From an uncultured Lachnospiraceae bacterium (GTDB lineage: Bacteria; Bacillota; Clostridia; Lachnospirales; Lachnospiraceae): a stretch of 64,000 nucleotides of DNA. Below, in pieces: positions 17,277 through 26,407 of this stretch. The position numbers and the translations under genes are program-made. The DNA is taken from NCBI GenBank assembly GCA_934309145.1, contig CAKRCW010000008.1, positions 48,656 through 112,655 on the forward strand, in the 5' to 3' direction. The stretch's first letter is position 1; every line of letters starts with the position of its first letter. The notes under the pieces are model-generated. The model saw only the letters and a list, made by a program, of their open reading frames with translations. It ran no database searches and was not told the DNA's origin.

Positions 17277-19121
17277 CTACGATGCCTGTTCAAACTGGCT
17301 ATTATACAAGTCCGCATAGAAACCATTCTGAGCAATCAGCTCCTCGTGAGTTCCCTTCTCTATTATATCTCCATCCTTTAGAACAAGTATCAGATCTGCA
17401 TTCTTAATTGTAGACAATCTGTGTGCTATTACAAACGATGTTCTGTTCTCCATAAGTTCATCCATAGCCCTCTGGATAATAAGCTCCGTTCTCGTATCTA
17501 CTGAACTCGTAGCCTCATCCAATATAAGCATAGGTCTGTCTGCAATCATTGCTCTTGCTATTGTAAGCTGCTGCTTCTGACCCTGAGATAGATTTACCTG
17601 ATCATTTAATATAGTATCATAACCCTTAGGCAGTGAGCGTATAAACTTGTGAAGCCCTACTGCCTTGCAGGCTGTAGTTATCTTCTCATCACTTACACCC
17701 TCTGCACAATATACAAGGTTTTCTCTTACAGTACCCTCAAACAGCCATGTATCCTGCAATACCATACAGAACTGATTATGAACCTCTTCTCTCGTCATAT
17801 CATGTATAGATACTCCGTCAATCTTGATATCGCCCTCATTCAATTCATGAAATCTCATAAGAAGATTTACCATAGTCGTCTTGCCAGCTCCTGTAGGTCC
17901 AACGATAGCTACCTTCTGTCCCGGCTTTGCAACTGCTGAAAAATCATTGATTATTATCTTGCCAGTTCCCTCATAACCAAACTTAACATGTTCAAAGCTG
18001 ACCTCACCCTTAGTTTCAGCAAGCTTCTTCTCTTTGTTGCTCTCATCTTCCATCTCAGCTGCCTCAAGGAACTCAAATACACGCTCTCCTGCCGCTGCGG
18101 CTGACTGAAGTGCCTGTGCCGCCTGTGCAATCTGGTTTAAAGGCTGTGTAAAGTATCTTACATACATCATAAATGCCACAATAACACCGAATGTTATCTT
18201 ATCATTCATTGCAAGCATCGCGCCAACTATACACACTGCTACATAACCGAAGTTACCTATAAATCCCATAAGCGGCATCATAAGTCCTGAGAGACACTGA
18301 GCCTTAAATGCACTGTCTCTTAAGTTCTCATTCATCTTATCAAAGGCATTCTTAGCATTTTCCTCACCATTATACGCCTTTACAACTGTGTGACCTGCAT
18401 ATATCTCTTCAACATGTCCGTTTATCTCTCCAAGATGCATCTGCTGTCTTGCAAAGTACTTCTGCGACTTTCCCATTATAACCATCATAAGACCAAAACC
18501 GATAAATGTTGCAAGTATAGCAGTAATAGTCATTATAACATCCGTTTTTATCATCATTATAAGAGAACCAACAAGCAAGGTTATCGCTGTTACAAGATTA
18601 CCCATGCTCTGGTTAAATGACTGTGCTATAGTATCAACATCATTCGTTACTCTTGATAAAACATCACCGGTGGAAGTCTTATTGTAATACCACATAGGCA
18701 GTTTATTTATCTTCACGGATATTCCTGTACGAAGTCCCTTAGATATACGTTGTGTAACAATTGCCATAATAAGGTTCTGCACCAATGAAAGTACCGCACT
18801 TATGGCATAATAAGCGACAAGTGTAAATCCAATCACCTTTACAGCATCCATATCTATACCTGTCATTATTCCCTTTGTTATAAGGTCTGTAAGCTCCGAA
18901 AGCTTATCTGGACCTAACAGAGTAAGAACCGTTCCTATAGCCGCACATACAACAGCGATTATCATAGCTATCCAGTAACTTCTGCTATAATTCAATAGCT
19001 TACCCCATGTTTTCTTAAAATTCTTAGGCTTTTCTGCTGGCATTCTTCCTCGTCCGCCCATAGGGCCTCTGCGTCTGGCAGGTTGTTTCATGCTTCCGAT
19101 TTCATATTCCTTTTCTTCCAT
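17277..19121 (-). CDS. ABC exporter half-transporter B (permease-ATPase)
   Basis: 614 aa. Arginine/glycine-rich N-terminus (RRRGPMGGRGRM), six membrane helices (about residues 45-350), then the nucleotide-binding domain with GPTGAGKTT, LVYCAEG, LSQGQKQQLTIARAM and LILDEATSSVD. The catalytic Glu is present, but the signature motif is LSQGQ rather than LSGGQ. With its partner (19121-20878) it makes a TM287/288-like heterodimer in which one ATP site is degenerate. Start overlaps the partner stop (TAATG). Substrate (drug, lipid or peptide) cannot be read. Confidence 0.93.
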   Translation of the reverse strand: MEEKEYEIGSMKQPARRRGPMGGRGRMPAEKPKNFKKTWGKLLNYSRSYWIAMIIAVVCAAIGTVLTLLGPDKLSELTDLITKGIMTGIDMDAVKVIGFTLVAYYAISAVLSLVQNLIMAIVTQRISKGLRTGISVKINKLPMWYYNKTSTGDVLSRVTNDVDTIAQSFNQSMGNLVTAITLLVGSLIMMIKTDVIMTITAILATFIGFGLMMVIMGKSQKYFARQQMHLGEINGHVEEIYAGHTVVKAYNGEENAKNAFDKMNENLRDSAFKAQCLSGLMMPLMGFIGNFGYVAVCIVGAMLAMNDKITFGVIVAFMMYVRYFTQPLNQIAQAAQALQSAAAAGERVFEFLEAAEMEDESNKEKKLAETKGEVSFEHVKFGYEGTGKIIINDFSAVAKPGQKVAIVGPTGAGKTTMVNLLMRFHELNEGDIKIDGVSIHDMTREEVHNQFCMVLQDTWLFEGTVRENLVYCAEGVSDEKITTACKAVGLHKFIRSLPKGYDTILNDQVNLSQGQKQQLTIARAMIADRPMLILDEATSSVDTRTELIIQRAMDELMENRTSFVIAHRLSTIKNADLILVLKDGDIIEKGTHEELIAQNGFYADLYNSQFEQAS

Positions 19122-20878
19122 TACGCAAGCTCCTCCTTTGATAACTGAGAATAAGCAATCTGTCTATAAACCTCACAATTTTGCATAAGCTCATCATGTG
19201 TTCCTATTCCAACCATCTCACCCTCATCCAAAACGATTATCTTATCAGCATCTCTTATTGTTCCAATTCGCTGGGCAACAATTATCTTAGTCGCATCCTT
19301 GCAATCCTTCTTTAATGCATTTCTTAGAACATTATCCGTTCTATAGTCAAGTGCTGAAAATGAATCATCAAAAATAAATATCTCCGGCTTTCTACATATA
19401 GCTCTCGCTATCGATAATCTCTGTTTCTGACCTCCTGAGAAATTAGAGCCGCCCTGTGCCACAAAGCCCTGATAGCCAACTCCGTCCTTCTCGACAAACT
19501 CCTTTGCCTGAGCTGTTCTTATGGCTGTTTCTATATCTCCGTGGAATTTTTTGCCTCTTCCATCATCTCCGTAAGCTACATTATCTGATATCGTACCTGA
19601 AAACAGTATTGCCTTCTGTGATACATATCCTATCTTATTATGCAAACTCTTCTGTGTGTACTCTCTGACATTTACACCATCTACAAGAACTTCACCTGCT
19701 GTCACATCATAAAATCTTGGTATAAGATTAATAAGTGTGCTCTTACCACAGCCTGTAGCACCTATAAATGCGACTGTCTCGCCCGGTTTAGCCGTAAATG
19801 ATATATCCGTGAGCACATCCTCCTCAGCATCAGGATATCTGAATGATACGTTATTAAAGCACACCTCACCTCTTATACCCTTCTCGCCTTCTGTTTTCGT
19901 TCCATCAACGATAGTAGTTTTAGTGTCAAGAACCTCAAGTATACGCTTAGCTGCAACAGAAGCCCTAGGGAGCATGACAAATATCATTACAAGCATCATA
20001 AATGCCATTACAACCTGCATAGCATAAGAGGAGAACACCACCATGTCCGAGAATAAACCAAGCTTATCTGTCAACGCTGCCTCATTTATAAGCACTGCAC
20101 CTACCCAGTATATTGCAAGTGATAATCCATTCATCACAAGCATGATTCCCGGCATAAGGCTTGCCATCACCTTAGATGTATACAAATGTGTGTCTGTGAG
20201 TGTCGTATTTACCTCCTCAAACTTTGCTTCCTGATATTCCTCAGCATTATATGCACGAACAACATTTATACCAGATAAATTTTCCCTTGTAACTCTGTTT
20301 AAATCATCTGTCAATGACTGAAGCTTTTTAAATTTAGGAAGTGCCAGACCTACTGCTGTACCAACTACAATGAGGAGCACTACAACAGCGACACCTGTTG
20401 ACATTGTCCACTGCCAGCTCTTATCTGCAATCTTCAGAATCGCCCAAACAGCCATTATAGGTGCCTTTATCATTACCTGCAATCCCATAACAATAAGCAT
20501 TTGAACCTGTGTAACATCATTAGTTGAACGTGTTATAAGGCTGGCTGTGGAGAATCGTCCTATCTCTTCCATTGAAAATGACTGAACCTTATCAAATAAT
20601 TTACCTCTTATTGCAGCACTGAAATTAGATGCTATTCTTGAGGCACATATGGCAACAAATACCGCAGATAACAGACTTCCAAATGCACATAAAAGCATCT
20701 TTCCACCTGCAGCAAGTATGTCATTCATCTCGCTGCCTTCAACTGTAACTAAAGCAGTTATCTCCTTCATATAATCAGGCAGCTTTAAATCAAGCCAGAC
20801 CTGTACAACGACAAACGCAAGACTTATGCCCGCTAATATCCATTCCTTTTTTCCAAAATTTTTAAATATCTTTGCCAT
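19121..20878 (-). CDS. ABC exporter half-transporter A (permease-ATPase, degenerate Walker B)
   Basis: 585 aa. Six membrane helices (about residues 12-310), then the nucleotide-binding domain with GATGCGKST (about 375), canonical signature FSGGQKQRLSIARAI, and Walker B IFIFDDSFSALD in which Asp replaces the catalytic Glu. Complementary defects in the two subunits (Glu-to-Asp here, LSQGQ in the partner) are the normal pattern of heterodimeric type IV ABC exporters. The pair is translationally coupled. Confidence 0.93.
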   Translation of the reverse strand: MAKIFKNFGKKEWILAGISLAFVVVQVWLDLKLPDYMKEITALVTVEGSEMNDILAAGGKMLLCAFGSLLSAVFVAICASRIASNFSAAIRGKLFDKVQSFSMEEIGRFSTASLITRSTNDVTQVQMLIVMGLQVMIKAPIMAVWAILKIADKSWQWTMSTGVAVVVLLIVVGTAVGLALPKFKKLQSLTDDLNRVTRENLSGINVVRAYNAEEYQEAKFEEVNTTLTDTHLYTSKVMASLMPGIMLVMNGLSLAIYWVGAVLINEAALTDKLGLFSDMVVFSSYAMQVVMAFMMLVMIFVMLPRASVAAKRILEVLDTKTTIVDGTKTEGEKGIRGEVCFNNVSFRYPDAEEDVLTDISFTAKPGETVAFIGATGCGKSTLINLIPRFYDVTAGEVLVDGVNVREYTQKSLHNKIGYVSQKAILFSGTISDNVAYGDDGRGKKFHGDIETAIRTAQAKEFVEKDGVGYQGFVAQGGSNFSGGQKQRLSIARAICRKPEIFIFDDSFSALDYRTDNVLRNALKKDCKDATKIIVAQRIGTIRDADKIIVLDEGEMVGIGTHDELMQNCEVYRQIAYSQLSKEELA

Positions 20879-20959
20879 TACAACTCCTCTTTCTGAATCA
20901 TTATTTTCAAAACCGCATTTGTTAATCTATCACAACTATATGTATAAATTGTGAACAAA

Positions 20960-20992
20960 TGAAAAAATTGTTTAAAATTCAACAATTTTTCA
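20960..20992. promoter_or_regulatory. AT-rich inverted repeat between divergent genes
   Basis: TGAAAAAATTGTT (from 20960) and AACAATTTTTCA (to 20992) are near-perfect inverted copies with one extra A, centred between the divergent ABC exporter and PAP2 genes. It could be an operator or a fortuitous hairpin. Confidence 0.35.
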
Positions 20993-21003
20993 AATTATTT
21001 TGA

Positions 21004-21032
21004 TTGTAAAACATTTATAAACATTATATAAT
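21004..21032 (+). promoter_or_regulatory. Promoter of the PAP2 gene
   Basis: TTGTAA (21004-21009), 17 bases, TATAAT (21027-21032), about 45 bases before the ATG. Confidence 0.6.
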
Positions 21033-21077
21033 CATTAATACTTGATTTTAAACAACGGATAAAAAGGAGAAAGTTTA

Positions 21078-21719
21078 ATGAAAAAATTCCTTAAAAAGTA
21101 CTCCCACGCATGGGTATTGTCTTACATTCTCATATATATGCCCTGGTTCATGTGGTTAGAGAATCACGTTACTACAGATTTTCATGTCATACACATGAGC
21201 ATAGATGACAAGATACCTTTTTGTGAGTATTTTATAATACCATATTTTTTATGGTTTCTGTTCGTCCCTGCTGTTATGATATATGAGTTTTTCTACTCAA
21301 AGCACGAATTTTATCAGGCATGTATATTCTTATTCAGCGGAATGACTATATTTCTTATAATATGCACAGTATGGCCAAACGGACTTAATCTCAGACAAGA
21401 TATATCCTACAGAGATAACATATGTGCCAACCTTGTAAAAATGTTAAGAGATACCGACACAAGCACAAATGTATTTCCAAGTATACATGTATTTAATACA
21501 CTTGGGTGCCTTATAGCTCTATATAAGAGCAAAGGAATGAAACGACACTATGTAATTAAAGCTTTGGCAGCTATCTTATCTGTACTTATTATTCTGTCAA
21601 CAGTATTTTTACAGCAGCATTCCACAGCGGATGTTATAGGAGGTTTCGTACTTGCTGCCATCTTATATATAATTGTATATGTTCCAAATTGGTCAAAAAA
21701 TAAGAGCATCTCCTCATAG
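21078..21719 (+). CDS. PAP2/Aur1-type membrane phosphatase
   Basis: 213 aa with about five to six membrane helices. Active-site motifs of the PAP2 superfamily are visible: FPSIHVFNTLG (about residue 135) and QQHSTADVIGG (about 185), with the histidines expected to attack a lipid phosphate. Likely a lipid phosphatase or phosphotransferase at the membrane; the substrate could be undecaprenyl diphosphate, phosphatidate or a phosphoinositide-type lipid. RBS AAGGAGA; single gene. The stop codon lies inside the terminator hairpin. Confidence 0.85.
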   Translation: MKKFLKKYSHAWVLSYILIYMPWFMWLENHVTTDFHVIHMSIDDKIPFCEYFIIPYFLWFLFVPAVMIYEFFYSKHEFYQACIFLFSGMTIFLIICTVWPNGLNLRQDISYRDNICANLVKMLRDTDTSTNVFPSIHVFNTLGCLIALYKSKGMKRHYVIKALAAILSVLIILSTVFLQQHSTADVIGGFVLAAILYIIVYVPNWSKNKSISS

Positions 21720-21731
21720 GAGATGCTCTTA
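21701..21731. terminator. Bidirectional terminator between PAP2 and glycosyltransferase genes
   Basis: Perfect 14-bp stem (21701-21714 with 21718-21731), 3-base loop, with A6 before it (U6 on the minus strand). It overlaps the end of the PAP2 gene. Confidence 0.88.
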
Positions 21732-21737
21732 AATTAT

Positions 21738-22757
21738 CTAGTTAAATCCAAATAGCTTCTGCATCAAACGATATCCTGTTGTAGATGCCCATCTTCCAAA
21801 CGCTGTAGGAAGATTCATCCAAATTCCAAATATCGTACGCCTAAGCTCATGGTATAGTTTCTTATCAGTATCCTTTAAATATTTCCACAATGCCTTCTTC
21901 TTGGCAAACAATTCCTTGTCCTTAGATACAATACACATAACAGATGCAACACACATCATCATGTCCAAATACTGTCTCAGGAATTTATATAGCTGCCTGT
22001 TCTCCGGCTTATTTTTACTGAAGAAGTCTATAAGTGTTTTATTAACCGTAATCTGCTGGTCAATACGCTTAATCATAGTCTGCTCATTTACAGACTGACC
22101 TTCTCTTCCTATATAGTAATGATACAAATCTGCATTTATATACATAAGCTTCCTGACATGTATCATAGGCTCAAACAAGAATATATTGTCAACATAGAAT
22201 GTATGCTTCGGAAGCTCCAAGCCACAATCCTTTAACAACTGTGTTCTATAAATAACGGAATGCATAAGTACATACTGCCATTTGTTGAAATGTATTCTAC
22301 AGGTATCCCAGCTTATTATACGATTGGCAGGAAGAGCGTGACGATAACGCATAACTCTCTTGTATCTTCTGTCAACCTTGTCGTAAACATAGTTTGCAAG
22401 AAGCAAATCAAGCTCATGCTTTTCTACGACAACCTTCTTAAGAATCTTCAGAATCTTCTTATATGCCTCGGCATCAAGCCAGTCATCGCTGTCAACAACC
22501 TTAAAATATACTCCACTTGCATGTGCAATTCCACAATTAACAGCATCTCCATGTCCACCATTTTCCTTATGAAGAGCCTTTACTATTCCCGGGTATTTCT
22601 TCTCATACTCATCTGCAATAGCAGCAGTGTCATCTGTAGAGCCATCATCAACAATTAATATCTCTACATCTTCACCACCCAAAAGTGCACTCTCAATACA
22701 CTTTTTCATGTAATTCTGTGAATTGTAACAAGGTATTGCTATAGTTAATATCTTCAT
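21738..22757 (-). CDS. Family 2 glycosyltransferase
   Basis: 339 aa. GT-A fold N-terminus: ILTIAIPCYNSQNYMKKCIE, ILIVDDGSTDDTAAIADEY, KENGGHGDAVNCG and the metal-binding FKVVDSDDWLD (about residue 95). No clear membrane helices; C-terminus of about 100 residues is unassigned. It transfers a sugar from a nucleotide donor to an unknown surface acceptor. It starts 5 bases after ilvE and is probably co-transcribed with it, an arrangement without obvious pathway logic. Confidence 0.9.
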   Translation of the reverse strand: MKILTIAIPCYNSQNYMKKCIESALLGGEDVEILIVDDGSTDDTAAIADEYEKKYPGIVKALHKENGGHGDAVNCGIAHASGVYFKVVDSDDWLDAEAYKKILKILKKVVVEKHELDLLLANYVYDKVDRRYKRVMRYRHALPANRIISWDTCRIHFNKWQYVLMHSVIYRTQLLKDCGLELPKHTFYVDNIFLFEPMIHVRKLMYINADLYHYYIGREGQSVNEQTMIKRIDQQITVNKTLIDFFSKNKPENRQLYKFLRQYLDMMMCVASVMCIVSKDKELFAKKKALWKYLKDTDKKLYHELRRTIFGIWMNLPTAFGRWASTTGYRLMQKLFGFN

Positions 22758-22762
22758 TCTGA

Positions 22763-23785
22763 CTACTTAATCACTTTTATCCAACCTTCTGGAGCTTCGA
22801 TACGTCCCATCTGAATACCTGTCAATGTATCATACAGCTTCTTTGTAACAGGGCCCATCTCGTCCATTCCGCTTGGGAAGCAGATTTCCTTTCCATGGTC
22901 TACTATCTTTCCAACAGGTGAAATAACGGCTGCTGTACCACACAGACCACACTCTGCAAAATCCTTCACCTCGTCAAAATATACCTCTCTGTGCTCTACA
23001 GTCATACCAAGATACTTCTCAGCAACAACCATAAGAGAACGACGTGTTATAGATGGAAGTATACTGTCAGACTTAGGAGTAACAAGCTTGCCATCCTTTG
23101 TAACAAAGATAAAGTTTGCTCCACCTGTCTCCTCAACCTTAGTTCTTGTTGCAGCATCAAGATACATATTCTCTGCATAGCCCTGCTTATGAGCATCTAC
23201 AATTGGATGTAAGCTCATGGCATAGTTAAGACCTGCCTTGATATGACCTGTTCCATGTGGTGCTGCTCTATCAAAATCAGATACTCTGATTACGATTGGC
23301 TTAGCTCCACCCTTGAAGTAAGGACCTACAGGTGTACAGAATACTCTGAACTGATACTCCTCTGCCGGCTTAACACCTATAACTGCATTGCTGCCAAACA
23401 TATATGGTCTAATGTAAAGAGTTGCACCTGAACCATAAGGAGGAACATAATCAGCATTAGCCTCAACAACCTTAACGATTGCATCAACCCACTTATCCTC
23501 TGGATATACAGGCATCTCAAGCCTCTTACATGTCTCTGCCATTCTCTGTGCATTTAAGTCAGGACGGAAGCACACAATATGTCCATCCTCTGTAGTGTAT
23601 GCCTTAAGACCTTCAAAGCAAGTCTGTGCATACTGCAATACACAAGCACACTCGCTGATGGTTACAGTAGCATCATCTGTCAAAACGCCATCATCCCATG
23701 CACCATTCTTGTAATTAGATACAAATCTCTTGTCAGTCTGGATATAACCAAATCCAATATTAGACCAGTCAATATTCTTACTCAT
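22763..23785 (-). CDS. ilvE: Branched-chain amino acid aminotransferase
   Basis: 340 aa, the type II BCAT length. Fold-type IV PLP enzyme: the PLP lysine is in GTGHIKAGLNYAMS (about residue 180), with FEGLKAYTTEDG, RPDLNAQRMAETCKRL, YLDAATRTKVEETGGANFI and ECGLCGTAAVISPVG. It carries out the last transamination of leucine, isoleucine and valine synthesis and the first of their breakdown. Own promoter upstream. Confidence 0.95.
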   Translation of the reverse strand: MSKNIDWSNIGFGYIQTDKRFVSNYKNGAWDDGVLTDDATVTISECACVLQYAQTCFEGLKAYTTEDGHIVCFRPDLNAQRMAETCKRLEMPVYPEDKWVDAIVKVVEANADYVPPYGSGATLYIRPYMFGSNAVIGVKPAEEYQFRVFCTPVGPYFKGGAKPIVIRVSDFDRAAPHGTGHIKAGLNYAMSLHPIVDAHKQGYAENMYLDAATRTKVEETGGANFIFVTKDGKLVTPKSDSILPSITRRSLMVVAEKYLGMTVEHREVYFDEVKDFAECGLCGTAAVISPVGKIVDHGKEICFPSGMDEMGPVTKKLYDTLTGIQMGRIEAPEGWIKVIK

Positions 23786-23827
23786 CTCTCATACTCCCTT
23801 TCACTGGTTTTATCAACATATATTCCC

Positions 23828-23855
23828 ATTGTACCACGCAAACACAATTATGCAA
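23828..23855 (-). promoter_or_regulatory. Promoter of ilvE
   Basis: Minus-strand TTGCAT (23850-23855), 16 bases, TACAAT (23828-23833), with TG before the -10. The leader is short and I see no T-box in it. Confidence 0.55.
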
Positions 23856-23879
23856 GAAAAAACTTTTTTCTACCTTTTT

Positions 23880-24260
23880 CTATGCTCTTAAAGCTATTGC
23901 TTCTATCTCAATTAGTACATCCTTAGGAAGTCTTGCAACCTCAACACATGAACGAGCCGGGCAGTTCTCCTTAAAAAATGTTGCATAAACCTCATTTACA
24001 GCAGCAAAATCATCCATATTCTTGATAAATACGGTAGTCTTAACGACCGAGTCAGCACTAGAGCCTGCCTCATTAAGGAGTGCAATAAGATTACCGATTG
24101 CCTGACGTGCCTGTGCCTTTATATCACCAGTCTCAAGCTCTCCAGTCTCCGGAATAATAGGTATCATACCTGATGTATAAATCATATCTCCCACAGCAAT
24201 AGCCTGTGAATATGGTCCTATAGCAGCAGGTGCCTTTGGTGTACTTATAACTGTTTTCAT
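23880..24260 (-). CDS. ridA: RidA/YjgF-family enamine/imine deaminase
   Basis: 126 aa, full length. Family motifs: PKAPAAIGPYSQAI, YTSGMIPI, QARQAIGNLIALL and, at the active site, CPARSCVEVARLPKDVLIEIEAIA with the conserved Arg. RidA hydrolyses reactive 2-aminoacrylate and related imines made by PLP enzymes, which fits its position beside ilvE. It follows cvfB by 51 bases. Confidence 0.94.
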   Translation of the reverse strand: MKTVISTPKAPAAIGPYSQAIAVGDMIYTSGMIPIIPETGELETGDIKAQARQAIGNLIALLNEAGSSADSVVKTTVFIKNMDDFAAVNEVYATFFKENCPARSCVEVARLPKDVLIEIEAIALRA

Positions 24261-24311
24261 AATATATTCCTCCTGAAATCATATAATTATTTTTGACTGT
24301 TAGTCGTCAAA

Positions 24312-25151
24312 TTAATCCTCTGTTATCTCTATAGTTTTTTCTTTTATTACAATCTTTCCCTCTTTTAACAGATGTCCTATCGCACGCTTAAATGCATTTT
24401 TGCTTAGTCCAAACTCACGCTTAATAATATCCTTATCTGCCTTATCAGTAAACGGAAGAACTCCGTGATAGCTCTTTATTATGTCATAAACCATCTCGCT
24501 GTCCTCATTTAACTGTTTATATGCAAGTGCACGAATAGCCAGATCTACCTTGCCATCCTCACGAACTTTAACAATTCTTCCACTTACCTCGTCGCCAACC
24601 ATAACCTTTCCGTATAGCTCGCTCTCATGTATAAGTCCTGAATACTTATCGTCTATTGCGACAAATGCACCAAGGCCTTTCTTATATTCATATACAATTC
24701 CCGTAAATGACTGTCCCTCCTCATATCCGGAAATAGGCTCTAGGTATCCATACAACTTCATTGAAACGCACAATCTTCCAGACTTGTCCGCATACATTCT
24801 GACAAGGTACTGTTTTCCCTCAGTAACCTTGGCAGTCTGTTCCTTAAATGGAAGAAGTATATCCTTCTCCAAGCCCCAATCCATAAATGCACCTATAGAA
24901 GTCACGCTCTTAACTGTAAGTCTCTTTATCTCTCCCATAGTTATGTATGGCTTATTTGTTGTAGCAATCAGTCTATCCTGTGAATCCCTATAAATAAATA
25001 CATTAAGCATTGCACCTGCCTTTACGCCCTCAGGCACCTGTTTTCTAGGCAGAAGGACTGTATCTGCTGTCTTACTGTCTTCATCTCCAAGGTATATTCC
25101 ATGCTCCTTTGAGCGAATTACCTTAAGTGTATTCCACGCTCCTATATTCAT
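24312..25151 (-). CDS. cvfB: CvfB/YitL-type S1 RNA-binding protein
   Basis: 279 aa. Several S1/OB repeats (about residues 5-65, 70-135, 145-210) with SVTSIGAFMDWGLEKDILLP and YEYKKGLGAFVAIDDKYSGL, and a C-terminal winged helix (about 220-275; EFGLSKNAFKRAIGHLLKEGKI). This is the CvfB layout, an RNA-binding regulator first described in Staphylococcus. RNA targets here are unknown. Confidence 0.88.
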   Translation of the reverse strand: MNIGAWNTLKVIRSKEHGIYLGDEDSKTADTVLLPRKQVPEGVKAGAMLNVFIYRDSQDRLIATTNKPYITMGEIKRLTVKSVTSIGAFMDWGLEKDILLPFKEQTAKVTEGKQYLVRMYADKSGRLCVSMKLYGYLEPISGYEEGQSFTGIVYEYKKGLGAFVAIDDKYSGLIHESELYGKVMVGDEVSGRIVKVREDGKVDLAIRALAYKQLNEDSEMVYDIIKSYHGVLPFTDKADKDIIKREFGLSKNAFKRAIGHLLKEGKIVIKEKTIEITED

Positions 25152-25173
25152 TATTATTATCCTTTCTACTTAT

Positions 25174-25212
25174 AAAAAACAACCTCGCTACATTATAGGC
25201 TTTGTAACGAGG
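25174..25212 (-). terminator. Terminator after the hypothetical gene at 25.2-25.6 kb
   Basis: Stem 25183-25192 with 25203-25212 (one G-U pair on the minus strand), then a U6 run (complement of 25174-25179). Confidence 0.85.
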
Positions 25213-25224
25213 ATATTGTAATCT

Positions 25225-25581
25225 TTATTTTTTACGCTTTGCGTCCTTATTAAGTTTCAAAACCTTAGTCCTGATATATTCTGCCTCTGACTCTGTGGCT
25301 TTATCAAATCCACGTTCCACAAGCTTCTCAGCGGAATTATTTAACGAAAAAACAGACATACCCTTCTCGTTGATATGCTCCTTATATCCATTAAATACAT
25401 CTATTACAACATATATATCCTTAGTACGCTTATCTGGTGATGGTATAACATTTCTTATGCACCAATCCCATACTGTCGCTCCCTTGACAGGTGCTTCAAC
25501 AGTATCACTGCTTACTTTCTTTATATACATGCTCTCTGTTTCACATATAGCCCAAGGCACCACATATATAATGCTACTCAT
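25225..25581 (-). CDS. Conserved-looking hypothetical protein, 118 aa
   Basis: 118 aa from ATG at 25581, chosen because GGAGGG lies 6 bases upstream; the frame is open further but without a ribosome site. No signal peptide or membrane helix. Sequence features: YVVPWAICETESMYIKKV near the start, TVWDWCIRNVIPSPDKRTKD mid-protein and a very basic end (KLNKDAKRKK). I recognise no domain. Single gene with its own terminator. Confidence 0.7.
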   Translation of the reverse strand: MSSIIYVVPWAICETESMYIKKVSSDTVEAPVKGATVWDWCIRNVIPSPDKRTKDIYVVIDVFNGYKEHINEKGMSVFSLNNSAEKLVERGFDKATESEAEYIRTKVLKLNKDAKRKK

Positions 25582-25771
25582 AATAACCCTCCATCTTATG
25601 TAGTCAAGCCAGATATTATCTGCCTCGAATAGCATAACCGAAATCCATATAAAATACTCATATTTTCATTTTTATCTTATTTTATACAGATGTTGATAAC
25701 ATGTGAAATAATATAGCATTTCTATAGGTTTGTCAAATATTTAATTTTTTTCATATTTTTAAAAAAAGTGC

Positions 25772-25799
25772 TTGCATTTTTTTTTGCTTCTGTTATAAT
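25772..25799 (+). promoter_or_regulatory. Promoter of tRNA-Gln
   Basis: TTGCAT (25772-25777), 16 bases, TATAAT (25794-25799), 17 bases before the tRNA. Confidence 0.7.
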
Positions 25800-25815
25800 A
25801 ATGACTTGTGAGTGA

Positions 25816-25887
25816 TGGGCTATCGCCAAATGGTAAGGCACTGGACTCTGACTCCAGCATTTCAAGGTTCGAATCCTTGTAGCCCAG
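25816..25887 (+). tRNA. tRNA-Gln (anticodon CUG)
   Basis: Cloverleaf of 72 nt: acceptor TGGGCTA pairs with TAGCCCA, anticodon stem CTGGA/TCCAG around loop CTCTGAC (anticodon CTG), T-arm with GGTTCGAATCC. The discriminator is G and CCA is not encoded. This CUG isoacceptor reads CAG only, so a UUG isoacceptor must exist elsewhere. Confidence 0.96.
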
Positions 25888-25893
25888 CTTTTT

Positions 25894-25922
25894 AATACCG
25901 CAGGTTGCGGTATTTTTTTTGC
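25894..25922 (+). terminator. Terminator of tRNA-Gln
   Basis: Stem 25894-25902 with 25906-25914, 3-base loop, followed by a T-run. Confidence 0.92.
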
Positions 25923-25970
25923 TCTTTTTATCATCTCCAACATTCTTCACATTTATTATTTTTACACAAA

Positions 25971-26019
25971 CAAAAAGCACAATAGCTTAAGATACCTTCG
26001 TATCAAAGTCATTGTGCTT
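25971..26019 (-). terminator. Terminator of tRNA-Arg
   Basis: Stem 25975-25983 with 26011-26019, inner stem 25991-25995 with 26000-26004, and a U-run on the minus strand (complement of 25972-25976). Confidence 0.75.
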
Positions 26020-26025
26020 ATGTAA

Positions 26026-26099
26026 TGCGGCTGAGAAGATTCGAACTCCCGACACCTTGGTCCGTAGCCAAGTGCTCTATCCAGCTGAGCTACAACCGC
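26026..26099 (-). tRNA. tRNA-Arg (anticodon ACG)
   Basis: 74-nt cloverleaf on the minus strand: acceptor GCGGTTG with CAGCCGC, D-arm GCTCAGCTGGATAGAGC, anticodon stem CTTGG/CCAAG around CTACGGA (anticodon ACG, wobble A presumably deaminated to inosine), T-arm GAGTTCGAATC. CCA is not encoded. Confidence 0.96.
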
Positions 26100-26152
26100 A
26101 TATTAAGTTGTTATCCAAGTCTCATACGAATATAAGATTTGCAACATTGGTT

Positions 26153-26181
26153 ATTGTACGATATTAACATTGCTTTGTCAA
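26153..26181 (-). promoter_or_regulatory. Promoter of tRNA-Arg
   Basis: Minus-strand TTGACA (26176-26181), 17 bases, TACAAT (26153-26158), about 50 bases before the tRNA. Confidence 0.72.
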
Positions 26182-26237
26182 GAGTATTTTTCACATAATT
26201 AGCAGTTATAAATTAGGTTATAAATTAGCAGTATATA

Positions 26238-26382
26238 GTATCATAATATAGTCAGTGTTTCTATGCAGAGACCGCTTCCGCTTAATTGCTCCGAGCAGCA
26301 GCACTAAATTCGTGCTTCGCACTCATTAAGTGCTGGCTGTCGCAAATGTCCCTGCATAGAAACACTGACTATATTATGATAC
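26238..26382. repeat. Long palindromic element, copy A
   Basis: The ends (26238-26268 and 26352-26382) are a perfect 31-bp inverted repeat. Inside lies an imperfect hairpin: 26301-26315 pairs with 26319-26333 around loop TTC, with an A-A mismatch and a TC/TC internal loop. The same hairpin, with the same mismatches but partly different paired bases, occurs at 38434-38468 (copy B). The arms of the two copies are unrelated. No U-run follows on either strand. It sits between the phosphopantetheinyl transferase stop and the tRNA-Arg promoter. Confidence 0.85.
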
Positions 26383-26407
26383 ATTTCAGTAATTAACCAG
26401 CTAACTA

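Noticed and set aside
23786..23879. T-box or leader peptide before ilvE
   Set aside because: The leader is too short and shows no T-box or antiterminator pairing.
26203..26235. Short direct repeat TTATAAATTAG near tRNA-Arg
   Set aside because: AT-rich and only two partial copies; likely chance.
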